The position numbers were made by a program, and so were the translations under genes. The notes beneath the pieces were generated by a model, which ran no database searches, was not told where the DNA came from, and saw nothing but the letters and a program-made list of their open reading frames with translations. A stretch of DNA of 64,000 nucleotides from JAQVIJ01 sp041287365. GTDB lineage: Bacteria; Desulfobacterota; Dissulfuribacteria; Dissulfuribacterales; DYLC01. The stretch covers positions 186,001 through 250,000 of the forward strand of contig JBEULL010000018.1 of assembly GCA_041287365.1 (NCBI GenBank). Direction: 5' to 3'. Shown piece after piece: positions 8,407-16,068 of this stretch (positions are counted from its first letter, which is position 1; each line of letters starts with the position of its first letter).

Positions 8407-9084
8407 GAATATCCACATCAGGATTTTGTAGCCTGCAAGTAGTGTTCCTTTGATTGTTCCTGCAATTTTTGGCTTTCCATGCCTTCTTTGTTTATAACTA
8501 ACCGGAACTTCAGTATATTTTATTCCAGCCTGTAGTGCCTTGAGTTGCATCTCAACGGTCCAGCCATAGTCTTTATCCTGCATGTGCAACGATAAAAGCG
8601 TTTCGAGCTCAATGGCCCTGTAGGGTCCTAAGTCTGTAAACCGTGCATTCCAGATAAGGCGCATGAGTTTTGTTGCTAACAGGTTGCCGAATCGCTGTGC
8701 AAAGGTCATTGCACCTGGTTCCACATACCCTGACTTTCGACTTCCAATAACCAGCTGATAGCCGTTATTGACGATCGTGGCTATCAGGGTTTCCATCTCA
8801 GCGGGGTCATCGCTTCCATCCCCTGACACGAAGATAATGATAGCTTTTTCATGGTGGGCGAGCAGTTCTATGGCTGCAAGACATGCAGAGCCATAGCCAC
8901 GGCTTTCGGCACGGGAGACCATGGCGCCGAGTTTCATAGCGACTTCATCGGTACCATCAGTGGAGCCGTTGTCGGCAACCACCACCCGATCCACAAACGA
9001 GGGCATCGCCTCGATTATGCCCGGTAGATTTTCCGCTTCGTTCAGGGCAGGTATGATCACAAAAATATGATAGTTTCCATACAT
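8341..9084 (-). CDS. DPM1/DPG-like family 2 glycosyltransferase
   Basis: A 247-residue GT2 enzyme with VIIPALNEAENL at the start, ADNGSTDGT, FVSGDGSDDP, the DLGPYRAI segment and PVSYKQRRHGKPKIAGT near the end. These match dolichyl/polyprenyl-phosphate mannose or glucose synthase-like enzymes. There is one weak hydrophobic segment near the C-terminus and no GtrA-like membrane domain. It lies opposite the GT-C gene, which would use a polyprenyl-phosphate sugar, so a donor-maker/user pair is a reasonable inference. A sigma-70-like promoter lies 15 bp upstream. Confidence 0.85.
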   Translation of the reverse strand: MYGNYHIFVIIPALNEAENLPGIIEAMPSFVDRVVVADNGSTDGTDEVAMKLGAMVSRAESRGYGSACLAAIELLAHHEKAIIIFVSGDGSDDPAEMETLIATIVNNGYQLVIGSRKSGYVEPGAMTFAQRFGNLLATKLMRLIWNARFTDLGPYRAIELETLLSLHMQDKDYGWTVEMQLKALQAGIKYTEVPVSYKQRRHGKPKIAGTIKGTLLAGYKILMWIFLFVVKGGHKSRKSANMCAQQA

Positions 9085-9098
9085 AATTTAACTTTTGC

Positions 9099-9127
9099 CT
9101 TATAATTATGAAAAAGAATGGAGTCAA
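9099..9127 (-). promoter_or_regulatory. Sigma-70-type promoter for the DPM1-like gene
   Basis: On the minus strand TTGACT (9127-9122), a 17-base spacer and TATAAG (9104-9099) lie just upstream of the start at 9084. Seen by eye; the transcript start is inferred. Confidence 0.5.
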
Positions 9128-9147
9128 ATTGAAAAAAACTATGATTT

Positions 9148-9176
9148 TTGAGAATAAGATAGATTATAGCTATTTT
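9148..9176 (+). promoter_or_regulatory. Possible promoter for the BcsA-like glycosyltransferase gene
   Basis: TTGAGA (9148-9153), 17 bases and TATTTT (9171-9176) precede the start at 9209. Both boxes are imperfect and the region is AT-rich, so chance is possible. Confidence 0.3.
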
Positions 9177-9208
9177 ACAGGCGGGCTTTCTCGTAGTTAA
9201 TTTCTATC

Positions 9209-10729
9209 ATGGAATCGTGTTTTAATGTTAACTCATTGTTGTTCCCCCTTGTTGTAATACATTTTTCTGCCATGGTCTTGATGAGTGTCTATGGAGTCTA
9301 TCGTCTTCGACAGATACTTTTGTGGCGCAGGGTTTACCACCAGCCCCACGGACATTCCTCTGAAAAAATGTTGCATTTTCCTCATGTTTTGGTGCAGATT
9401 CCCCTTTACAACGAGCGATTCGTGGCCTTTCGCATCATTCAGGCGGTCTGCGCACTGGATTGGCCCAGAGACAGGCTCGAGATACAGGTACTGGACGACT
9501 CCACCGATGAGACGAAGACAGTGGTGGACAGGGAGGTGGCGCTTCAGCGAGCTCGTGGGCTTAATATACAGGTCATTCGCAGGAAGGAACGCATCGGCTT
9601 CAAGGCAGGCGCCCTTGCATATGGCATGGAGTTCAGTGATGCGCCGTTTATTGCCATATTCGATGCGGATTTCATTCCACCAAGGGATTTCTTGATGCGC
9701 ACCATGCCATGTTTTAATGACGATGGTATCGGTTTTGTGCAGGCGAGGTGGGGATTTTTAAACGAAAATAACTCCTGGTTCACACGGATACAGGCCGTGC
9801 TTTTGGCTGCTCATTTCGGGGTGGAGCAGTTTTTGCGTTATCATCGAGGGCTTTTCATGAACTTCAACGGCACTGCCGGTGTGTGGCGCAGGTCTGCCAT
9901 AGAGTCTGCCGGCGGATGGAGCTCCGATACCGTAACAGAGGACTTAGAGTTGAGTTTTCGAGCATACTTGGCCGGCTGGCGGACGGTATATCTGGATTCC
10001 CTCGAGGTGCCGTCAGAGCTTCCAGTGACTGTGCAGGCACTGAAGAATCAGCAGAAGCGCTGGGCCAAGGGTTCCATTCAGACAGCTAAAAAGCTGCTGA
10101 TTCCCATCTGGCGTTCCTCATGCCGGTTAGAGCAGAAGATAGAGGCAACTATGCACCTTCTGGGTAACTGCGGTTGGATTCTGGGCGCGGTTATCTTTCT
10201 CACATTGTATCCTGCCCTCATTTTACGCACTGAGATAGGGCCCTATCAGATGCTGCGTCTGGAGATACCACTCTTTCTGTGCGCAACGGTGTTTCTGCTC
10301 CTGTATTTTTATCTCCACGAGCGCCTGGGCCGCAAAAGAGGCCTTTTCTCTACCCTCTGGGTCTTCTTTCTCCTGCCTGCCTTTGGCATGGGGCTTGCGC
10401 CTTCTGTAACCATGGGTGTCTTGGAGGGGCTCAATGGTTTCGGCGGGGTCTTTGTGCGCACTCCCAAATTGGGCGATATGCCTCTCAAGGCTATCTATAC
10501 CTATTCCAGTCTGCGCATTTCCAGTTTTCTTTTGTATCTTTTTTTGTTTTGTTACGGCTGCCTGCCCATTGTATTCGCCCTGCAACACGCCACATTTCTG
10601 GCCATTCCGCTTCTCTCCATCTTTCCTCTGGGATTTTTTCTGATGCTCGTAGCGGAATTCAGGGACGCTCGTAACATGCTTAAACCAATAAGTGGAAGTC
10701 AGGCCGAGTGTACAAGTCTGCCCCTGTAA
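9209..10729 (+). CDS. Cellulose-synthase-like processive GT2 glycosyltransferase
   Basis: A 506-residue membrane protein with one N-terminal helix, a cytosolic GT2 domain and about four C-terminal helices. The processive-synthase motifs are visible: LDDSTDET, FDADF (Asp152, Asp154), TEDLEL and QQKRW (Gln281-Trp285). The architecture resembles bacterial cellulose/mannan-synthase-like (BcsA/CslA) proteins, but there is no PilZ domain and no BcsB or BcsC neighbour. No good ribosome-binding site is visible at the chosen ATG, so the start may be slightly off. The product is probably a beta-linked polysaccharide or a glycolipid; the sugar cannot be read. Confidence 0.82.
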   Translation: MESCFNVNSLLFPLVVIHFSAMVLMSVYGVYRLRQILLWRRVYHQPHGHSSEKMLHFPHVLVQIPLYNERFVAFRIIQAVCALDWPRDRLEIQVLDDSTDETKTVVDREVALQRARGLNIQVIRRKERIGFKAGALAYGMEFSDAPFIAIFDADFIPPRDFLMRTMPCFNDDGIGFVQARWGFLNENNSWFTRIQAVLLAAHFGVEQFLRYHRGLFMNFNGTAGVWRRSAIESAGGWSSDTVTEDLELSFRAYLAGWRTVYLDSLEVPSELPVTVQALKNQQKRWAKGSIQTAKKLLIPIWRSSCRLEQKIEATMHLLGNCGWILGAVIFLTLYPALILRTEIGPYQMLRLEIPLFLCATVFLLLYFYLHERLGRKRGLFSTLWVFFLLPAFGMGLAPSVTMGVLEGLNGFGGVFVRTPKLGDMPLKAIYTYSSLRISSFLLYLFLFCYGCLPIVFALQHATFLAIPLLSIFPLGFFLMLVAEFRDARNMLKPISGSQAECTSLPL

Positions 10730-10750
10730 TGACACATGATTTTACAAAAA

Positions 10751-10784
10751 ATGTAATGGATATGTAACACTGTGGCTGTTATAT
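10751..10784 (+). promoter_or_regulatory. Candidate PHO box and -10 element upstream of phoB
   Basis: Two 7-base direct repeats, ATGTAAT (10751-10757) and ATGTAAC (10762-10768), are separated by 4 bases, giving the 11-base period of PhoB sites. A TTATAT -10-like hexamer (10779-10784) begins 11 bases later, the expected place when a PHO box substitutes for the -35. It fits autoregulation of the downstream phoB-like gene. Confidence 0.5.
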
Positions 10785-10828
10785 TTCATTTAGTTTTCAA
10801 TGCCAAAATTCTTACAGGTGGTAATGTT

Positions 10829-11521
10829 ATGGCCAAACAGCGAATCTGCATTATAGAAGACGAAGAAGACATCGCCGAACTCATTCGCTTCACTCTGGAG
10901 CAGGCCAGATTCGACACGCTTCTACTGCCCACTGGTACCAATGCAATCAAAAAGATACAGGAATTCAAACCAGATATTATCCTGTTGGACCTCATGTTGC
11001 CCGATGCAGACGGCCTTGACATCTGTAAATCCCTTAAAAAAGATGCATCTCTTTTACATATCCCAGTGATTATGCTGACCGCCAAAGGCACGGAGATGGA
11101 CCGCATTGTTGGCTTTGAGCTTGGGGCAGACGACTACATCGTCAAACCCTTCAGTACACGCGAGCTTGTATTGCGCATCAAGGCCATTTTGTCCCGCCTC
11201 TCTGCCACCACCGACATGTCTCCATTGGATGTCATCAATCATGGCATCATTTTTATGGATGTCTCACGCCATATGGTGCAGGTGGATGGTAAAGATATAG
11301 AATTAACGGCAACGGAATTCAAGCTGCTGCACGAGTTCATGACCAACATCGGCAGAGTTAGGACGCGAGAGGTGCTGCTCGATCGAGTATGGGGCTATTC
11401 ATTTGATGGATATGCCCGCACTGTGGATACCCATATCCGCAGACTTCGCCAGAAATTGGGGCCTGCCATGGACTATATAGAGACCATACGAGGCGTGGGT
11501 TATCGTTTCAATGTTGCATGA
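10829..11521 (+). CDS. phoB: PhoB-type (OmpR family) response regulator
   Basis: A 230-residue regulator. The receiver domain has the acidic pocket ED (10-11), phospho-acceptor Asp54 in LLDLMLPDADG, and the switch lysine in YIVKPF. It is followed by a winged-helix DNA-binding domain ending RGVGYRF. The start is set at the ATG at 10829, with AGGTGG 7 bases upstream, because a receiver domain normally begins with a few residues before the first strand; the in-frame upstream ATG would add an unlikely extension. It overlaps the kinase gene by 11 bp. A PHO-box-like repeat lies upstream. No pst or phoU genes are in the window, so the phosphate role rests on family resemblance and that site. Confidence 0.85.
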   Translation: MAKQRICIIEDEEDIAELIRFTLEQARFDTLLLPTGTNAIKKIQEFKPDIILLDLMLPDADGLDICKSLKKDASLLHIPVIMLTAKGTEMDRIVGFELGADDYIVKPFSTRELVLRIKAILSRLSATTDMSPLDVINHGIIFMDVSRHMVQVDGKDIELTATEFKLLHEFMTNIGRVRTREVLLDRVWGYSFDGYARTVDTHIRRLRQKLGPAMDYIETIRGVGYRFNVA

Positions 11522-12740
11522 AGCCCTGTATTCCGCCATTGTATGCCTGGCCGTATTTCTGGGATACAGACTTGCAACTTACCGTTTTTCTGCAGAAATA
11601 TCTCTTGCAAAAGAGGTAACATCCCTTCTTGACAGGCTCAAGAGGATCGCTGGTATAGAAGACATTTCCGCCTCTGATGACGTAATTTCAAGGATTGACG
11701 CCTGGCTTCAACAATTTGCCTTTCAACACAATCTGCTCAAAGAGATAGCGAAAATCACGCACGATGGTGTTCTGATTCTGCGAAATGATACGATCCTATT
11801 CATAAATCCTGTGCTCATGAGGATGCTAAATATACCTGGATGCCAGGAAAAATGGCTTGGCAGGTCGTTATTGGAAATATGCCGATATCGGCTTGTGCAA
11901 AAAGGGGTTTCGGAGTGGCAGGATTCCAAAGAAAAACAATCAGTCGTTCTGGAGATGCAGGAAGGCGTCTTCAATGTGGAGATATTCGGCATCATGGACG
12001 ATTCCCTTGTAATGCTTCTCTGGCAAGACATCACTGCTGTTCGTAAGGCCGATGCCCATGGAAAGGAGTTGGTGGCAAACGTTGCTCATCAGCTGCGCAC
12101 TCCAATCACCGTCATTCGAGGTTATGCGGAGACCCTGCTGGACAACGAGTCCTGCGATGAGAGTGCACTGAGGCGTTTTCTCGAGGTAATTCTTCGCAAT
12201 TCCAAGAGGTTATCTAGATTCATAGAAGACATTTTGACCATTTCTATGCTGGACAACAAAGGCATAACTCAAAAAGAACCCATGGAAATAGCTGAGTTAT
12301 TAGCTGCAGCAATAGAGATGACCATGGAAGAGGCAAGGGCAAAGGGAGTAAAAATCGATGTGGAAAATAAAGTGAGTAACGATGTTGTAATCTATGCATC
12401 TTCGTTAATGGAACAGGCGGTATTCAATGTATTACACAACGCAATTAAATACACGCCCTCAAATTCCACTGTCAGGGTATTGGCCGCTGCAAATCATCAG
12501 CGTGTGTTACTTAGTATAACCGATCAAGGTCCTGGTATTCCTCAAGAAATGCGACGCCTTATCTTTGATCGTTTTTTTCGTATTGCATCAGGTCCTCAAC
12601 CGGCTGGAAGCGGCCTGGGGCTGGCTATAGCAAAAGAGGTAATAACCGCCCATGGCGGCCGCATCTATGTGGAGAATGAGGGCAACGCCGGGGGCAGCAC
12701 CTTTGTTATAGAATTGCCGCTTACTGCTTCGCCTTCATAG
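11511..12740 (+). CDS. phoR: PhoR-like PAS-domain sensor histidine kinase
   Basis: A 409-residue kinase with one N-terminal membrane segment (about 7-25), a linker, a PAS domain (about 80-180), and a HisKA domain with phospho-accepting His193 in NVAHQLRTP, where glutamine replaces the usual glutamate. The ATPase domain carries NVLHNAIKYTP (N box), DQGPGIP (G1) and GSGLGLAIAKEV (G2). It is translationally coupled to the response regulator through an 11-bp overlap. There is no periplasmic sensor domain, as in PhoR-type kinases that sense through transporter partners. The signal is assumed, not seen. Confidence 0.85.
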   Translation: MLHEALYSAIVCLAVFLGYRLATYRFSAEISLAKEVTSLLDRLKRIAGIEDISASDDVISRIDAWLQQFAFQHNLLKEIAKITHDGVLILRNDTILFINPVLMRMLNIPGCQEKWLGRSLLEICRYRLVQKGVSEWQDSKEKQSVVLEMQEGVFNVEIFGIMDDSLVMLLWQDITAVRKADAHGKELVANVAHQLRTPITVIRGYAETLLDNESCDESALRRFLEVILRNSKRLSRFIEDILTISMLDNKGITQKEPMEIAELLAAAIEMTMEEARAKGVKIDVENKVSNDVVIYASSLMEQAVFNVLHNAIKYTPSNSTVRVLAAANHQRVLLSITDQGPGIPQEMRRLIFDRFFRIASGPQPAGSGLGLAIAKEVITAHGGRIYVENEGNAGGSTFVIELPLTASPS

Positions 12741-12807
12741 AACACACCTGCGCCCGTTCAGCTCGACTAACGATTTTTTCGAGACCCCCTAAATAAGATG
12801 AAATGCC

Positions 12808-12835
12808 TTGCTTTTTATGGGCATATGCTTATAAT
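12808..12835 (+). promoter_or_regulatory. Sigma-70-type promoter for the NifX-like gene
   Basis: TTGCTT (12808-12813), 16 bases and a perfect TATAAT (12830-12835). The predicted start near 12842 would leave about 33 bases of leader containing AGGAGG before the ATG at 12875. Confidence 0.65.
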
Positions 12836-12874
12836 TATGAAAGTCTTATCATTTCAGATTCAGGAGGTTTTTTT

Positions 12875-13225
12875 ATGAAAGTAGCTATTCCATCAAGGGA
12901 TGGTCGCGTGGACGATCACTTCGGGCACTGTGATTATTTTTCCATATTCACTGTCAACGATGCCGGGGAGGTGGTGGCAGAGGAGTCCCTCAAGTCGCCC
13001 GCGGGCTGCGGTTGTAAATCGGGTGTGGCCGTGGATTTGGCCAAGAAAGACGTTAAGGTCATGCTGGCCGGTAATATGGGTGAAGGCGCCAAGAACGTGC
13101 TGGAAAGCAACGGCATTCAAGTGGTTCGAGGCTGCTCAGGAGACGTAAGGTCGGTGCTTAACTCATGGCTTGCGGGAAATCTGAAGGATTCTGGCATATC
13201 GTGTAGTCATCACGAATGCCACTGA
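12875..13225 (+). CDS. NifX/NifB-type dinitrogenase cofactor domain protein (stand-alone)
   Basis: A 116-residue single-domain protein beginning MKVAIPSRDGRVDDHFGHC, the hallmark of the NifX/NafY/NifB-C-terminal (MTH1175-like) family that binds Fe-S or Fe-Mo cluster precursors. A CGC motif follows near residue 46, and the C-terminus has CSHHECH. The start at 12875 has a perfect AGGAGG 8 bases upstream. The gene stands alone, with its own promoter and an intrinsic terminator behind it. No nif genes are nearby, so a general metal-cluster carrier role is more likely than nitrogen fixation. Confidence 0.85.
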   Translation: MKVAIPSRDGRVDDHFGHCDYFSIFTVNDAGEVVAEESLKSPAGCGCKSGVAVDLAKKDVKVMLAGNMGEGAKNVLESNGIQVVRGCSGDVRSVLNSWLAGNLKDSGISCSHHECH

Positions 13226-13240
13226 TTATAGTTTGAGTTG

Positions 13241-13270
13241 GGCTGGCCTTAATCTGCCAGCCTGATTTTA
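13241..13270 (+). terminator. Intrinsic terminator after the NifX-like gene
   Basis: GGCTGGC (13241-13247) pairs with GCCAGCC (13256-13262) across an 8-base loop, followed by a T-rich tract. It lies 16 bp after the stop codon and between convergent genes, so it may work in both directions, although the T tract is interrupted. Confidence 0.65.
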
Positions 13271-13275
13271 ATTAG

Positions 13276-13320
13276 CCTAATCGAAATTTACCTAATCGAA
13301 ATTTACCTAATTGGAATTTA
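13276..13320. repeat. Three tandem 15-bp repeats at the 3' end of the divIVA-like gene
   Basis: CCTAATCGAAATTTA occurs at 13276-13290 and again at 13291-13305. A third copy with two changes (CCTAATTGGAATTTA) spans 13306-13320 and contains the stop and last codons of the leftward divIVA-like gene. The unit is a multiple of three. Confidence 0.9.
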
Positions 13321-13789
13321 ATTGATGGCTGAGCTCCTCTTTGAGCTCGGCCCCTTCTTCTATGGCGCGCATGAAATTCTGAATCTGGTCGCGTAGTTTG
13401 TTGAGATTTTCTCGGTAAATACGCAGAAGCCGCCTGTTTTCCTCGGCAATTCGGTCTCCCTTTTTTTCTGCCTCGTTTAAAATTCGGCTGGCTTCAAGCC
13501 TTGCCTTTTCCAGCAGTATTTCCGCCTCCTTCTCAGCCTGCTTGCGCAGTTCGTCGGAGAGCTTTTGGGCCGCTGTGAGCACGGCTTTGAAATCCTCTTC
13601 CTTGGCCCGGTATTCCTCGAGTTTTGTGGTGTTTTGCGCCAGTTGCGCCTTCAAGGCGTTTCTTTCCTTTATGACCTGTGTAAGCTCTTCAGCCACCTCT
13701 TCGAGAAACGCACTCACCTCATCCGGATCCACGCCTAACAGCTTGGTCTTGAATTCCTTTTCCAGTATGTCGTTGGGTGCAATGGCCAT
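13307..13789 (-). CDS. DivIVA-domain coiled-coil protein
   Basis: A 160-residue protein with an N-terminal DivIVA-like motif (PNDILEKEFKTKLLGVDPDE, then VSAFLEEVAEEL), followed by an almost continuous charged coiled coil to the end. DivIVA proteins recognise curved membrane at poles and septa; in proteobacteria such proteins are short and lie next to YggT, as here (13 bp apart). Its last codons lie within a tandem 15-bp repeat. Probable role: scaffold for division or polar complexes. Confidence 0.85.
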   Translation of the reverse strand: MAIAPNDILEKEFKTKLLGVDPDEVSAFLEEVAEELTQVIKERNALKAQLAQNTTKLEEYRAKEEDFKAVLTAAQKLSDELRKQAEKEAEILLEKARLEASRILNEAEKKGDRIAEENRRLLRIYRENLNKLRDQIQNFMRAIEEGAELKEELSHQLNSN

Positions 13790-13802
13790 GAAGTTTTCTC
13801 CT

Positions 13803-14102
13803 TTACATGAGCCTGAAGGCCAGGGATTTGAGGGTGTTTATAAGAAAGCTCTGCACAAACACTATGGCAAGAATGAGGACCATAGGTGAAAAATCGATGC
13901 CGCCGAAATGCAGAGGGAGAATGCGCCTGATTCTGTAGAGAACAGGATCGGTTACACTGTAAAGAAAACGCACTATGGGGTTGTATGGATCGGGATTGAC
14001 CCACGAGATTACAGCCCTGGCTATGAGTATCCACATGTAGAGGCTCAAAGTCAGGTCTAAAATGGTAGCCACTGCGTTTATTAAATGCCCTAAAATGAAC
14101 AT
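13803..14102 (-). CDS. YggT family membrane protein
   Basis: A 99-residue membrane protein with two hydrophobic segments around a conserved loop (ISWVNPDPYNPIVRFLY, then VTDPVL and IRRILP), diagnostic of YggT. The start at 14102 is chosen because AAAGGAG precedes it; an upstream in-frame ATG at 14135 would overlap the next gene. YggT-DivIVA adjacency is common and the pair is linked to cell division or osmotic balance, without a firm molecular role. Confidence 0.85.
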   Translation of the reverse strand: MFILGHLINAVATILDLTLSLYMWILIARAVISWVNPDPYNPIVRFLYSVTDPVLYRIRRILPLHFGGIDFSPMVLILAIVFVQSFLINTLKSLAFRLM

Positions 14103-14113
14103 ATTTTCTCCTT

Positions 14114-15139
14114 TTATCCCTTGCCGAACGGGCATACAGGATATCTACAGGTCTTACATGACAGGCACAGGCCGCCATGTCCCATTGCCGCAATCTCCCT
14201 GCGGGTGATGCGTTCACCGGCCAGGATTCGAGGCAAAACCAGATCGAACACAGTGATCTTGAAGAACATGCCGCAGGCCGGAATGCCGACTATGGGAATA
14301 TCGTTCAGATAACTTACAAGGAACATGGCGCCTGGAAGCACAGGAGAGCCGTAACAGATGTCCGTGGCGCCTGCCCTGGCAATGGCCACACGAGTTACAT
14401 CGTCAGGGTCAACGGACATGCCCCCTGTGCAAAGCACCATCTCAGCGCCCTTTGAAACAGCGGTCTGTATCTCTCGTGTGATAATGTCTATATCATCGGG
14501 CGCAAGAGTCTGATACACCACATCTATACCGAATTGCTGCATCTTTTCCGTCATCACAGGGCAGAAGGCGTCTTTTATGCGGCCCTCATAGACCTCTCTG
14601 CCAGTGACCACAATAGCTGCCTTTTTTATGTGCCACGGCAACACCTTCACCAGTCCTCGTGCATCTTCTGCTATTTTAACTGCCTCATGCACGATGTCTT
14701 TCTTTATTACCAGAGGAATGGCCCTGCCCGCAGCCACGGTCTTTTGGGGTGTGACAACGGTATTGTCGTGCAAAGTGGCCAACATTACTTCGCCCAGCAT
14801 ATTGAAGCGGCAAAGCGCCTCCTGTTCTACTTGCAAAAGTCCTGAAATGGTGCTTTTGAAACCAACCTTGCCCTCTGAAGGCTGGTCATCATAAGTGATA
14901 TTTTCGCCTGCTATGGCCTTTGCCAGAAGCATGGCCGCATCGTTTTCATGGTATTCGTCATCAGAAAGCGTAAGCACATAGATATGATTTTTGCCAAGGC
15001 GTTTCAGGTGTTCCACATCTTCAGGCCGAATCACATGGCCTTTTCGAAAGGCCGGCCCCTTTTTCTCACCCCTTACAATCTCGGTGATGTCGTGAGGCAG
15101 CACCATGCCCACTGCCTCTTCCACAGGAATGGTTTTCAT
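14114..15139 (-). CDS. MoeA/MoaB-like molybdopterin-binding protein with cysteine-rich tail
   Basis: A 341-residue protein. The N-terminus (IPVEEAVGMVLPHDITEI) resembles the MoeA lead-in. The central-to-C-terminal part carries the MoCF-biosynthesis (MPT-binding) fold with AAIVVTGREVYEGRI and VLCTGGMSVDPDDVTR. The last 20 residues are a cysteine cluster (CLSCKTCRYPVC) not found in standard MoeA. The start at 15139 has GGAGG 8 bases upstream and is 1 bp past the fmdE stop, indicating coupling. Inference: it inserts or handles Mo/W-pterin cofactor together with the FmdE protein, perhaps sensing metal through the tail. Confidence 0.82.
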   Translation of the reverse strand: MKTIPVEEAVGMVLPHDITEIVRGEKKGPAFRKGHVIRPEDVEHLKRLGKNHIYVLTLSDDEYHENDAAMLLAKAIAGENITYDDQPSEGKVGFKSTISGLLQVEQEALCRFNMLGEVMLATLHDNTVVTPQKTVAAGRAIPLVIKKDIVHEAVKIAEDARGLVKVLPWHIKKAAIVVTGREVYEGRIKDAFCPVMTEKMQQFGIDVVYQTLAPDDIDIITREIQTAVSKGAEMVLCTGGMSVDPDDVTRVAIARAGATDICYGSPVLPGAMFLVSYLNDIPIVGIPACGMFFKITVFDLVLPRILAGERITRREIAAMGHGGLCLSCKTCRYPVCPFGKG

Positions 15140-15140
15140 T

Positions 15141-15758
15141 TCATGCCTCCAGGATTTCATAATAACTGCCAGTTAAGCAGTTTTTACACAAAATTGTGCC
15201 GTCTTTTTGCACATCGCGACAGTCTTGAACATACTCGCCGCAGCGGCTGCACTGCACTCGCCGCAAAGGCCTGCCAGGAAGGTCGCAAGAAGGCACGTTT
15301 ACCTTTACTTTTCGCACTTCAAACAGCTCCTCATCCGTCATTCTTTTGTATGCCTCCAGCTGTCTTTTATATTTGTCTTCGATTTCAGGGCAATATCTAT
15401 CGGCTAATTCTCGTGCCTCTTCTCTGGCCAGAATGCGATAACCTATACCATCGCGAGCTCGCACAAATGTGGCAGCCATCTTGCCGAAGTCCAGAAATTT
15501 GAGGGAGCGTTTGCCCAGAGTGGCGCCCGTGACGGACTGAATGGCATCAGTTGCGCAGCGATCTATCTCCACATATACCAGAAACTCCTTGCGCTGTCGG
15601 CCCTTGGAATCAGTGATGCCCAAAAGTTTAAGCCCTAAAATAGCAAGCCTCACTCCCAAGACCTGGCCTGCGCACAGATGGCCATGCACACGCACAGATT
15701 CCTCGAGCAGGGAATCGAAATCGTATGAATCAAAAGAAAAACTTGAGTCCAATTTCAT
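15141..15758 (-). CDS. fmdE: FmdE-like protein (formylmethanofuran dehydrogenase subunit E family) with zinc ribbon
   Basis: A 205-residue protein with the FmdE core (VRVHGHLCAGQVLGVRLA, then EIDRCATDAIQSVTGATLGK) and a C-terminal DksA/TraR-like zinc ribbon (CSRCGEYVQDC, then CKNC). In bacteria lacking methanogenesis such proteins accompany Mo/W-pterin genes and are thought to act in cofactor delivery or formate/CO2 chemistry. It is the first gene of a leftward unit ending in divIVA and is followed after 1 bp by the MPT-binding gene. AGGAGCG precedes the start. Confidence 0.88.
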   Translation of the reverse strand: MKLDSSFSFDSYDFDSLLEESVRVHGHLCAGQVLGVRLAILGLKLLGITDSKGRQRKEFLVYVEIDRCATDAIQSVTGATLGKRSLKFLDFGKMAATFVRARDGIGYRILAREEARELADRYCPEIEDKYKRQLEAYKRMTDEELFEVRKVKVNVPSCDLPGRPLRRVQCSRCGEYVQDCRDVQKDGTILCKNCLTGSYYEILEA

Positions 15759-15818
15759 AAACGCTCCTATATAACATTAGACCAGAGACCATGAGAGGTA
15801 CAGCTATTTGAGTTTTTA

Positions 15819-15847
15819 TAATTAATCTGATTACATTTTTGTTGCAA
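15819..15847 (-). promoter_or_regulatory. Possible promoter for the fmdE operon
   Basis: On the minus strand TTGCAA (15847-15842), 17 bases and TAATTA (15824-15819). Moderate match; AT-rich surroundings. Confidence 0.33.
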
Positions 15848-15942
15848 CATAATAACAGCATCAAATTCGCGCCATTTTTTGCCAACCTGCACAGGCCTTA
15901 TCTGATATTCGCAGCCCTTCATCATATTATATTCATAATAAC

Positions 15943-15970
15943 TTGATATTTGACATATGTTAGTTAAAAT
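15943..15970 (+). promoter_or_regulatory. Possible promoter for the liv-type ABC operon
   Basis: TTGATA (15943-15948), 16 bases and TAAAAT (15965-15970), about 38 bp before the AAAAGGAGGG ribosome-binding site and the ATG at 16008. The gene-free stretch 15759-16007 shows nothing else beyond this and the fmdE promoter candidate. Confidence 0.45.
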
Positions 15971-16007
15971 CAACCCGAGTTTTCAAATGAATTGAAAAGG
16001 AGGGATT

Positions 16008-16035
16008 ATGTTGAAAGTAGTAAAAAAATTTTAAG
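16008..16035 (+). other. Frameshift site in the substrate-binding protein leader
   Basis: A strong ribosome-binding site (AAAAGGAGGG) leads to an ATG at 16008 encoding MLKVVKKF and then TAA at 16032. The signal peptide of the following protein (FKFDVIAALVLAFLFG) continues in the next frame. Removing one T from the A7-T4 run at 16022-16032 joins the two without loss. Either a mutation, a sequence error in a homopolymer, or +1 slippage at UUU-UAA. Confidence 0.75.
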
Positions 16036-16068
16036 TTCGATGTTATTGCTGCACTTGTCCTTGCGTTT

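Noticed and set aside
15767..15973. 68-codon minus-strand frame in the fmdE-liv intergenic region
   Set aside because: No ribosome-binding site, no recognisable motif and AT-rich intergenic codon content; promoters of both flanking operons map here.
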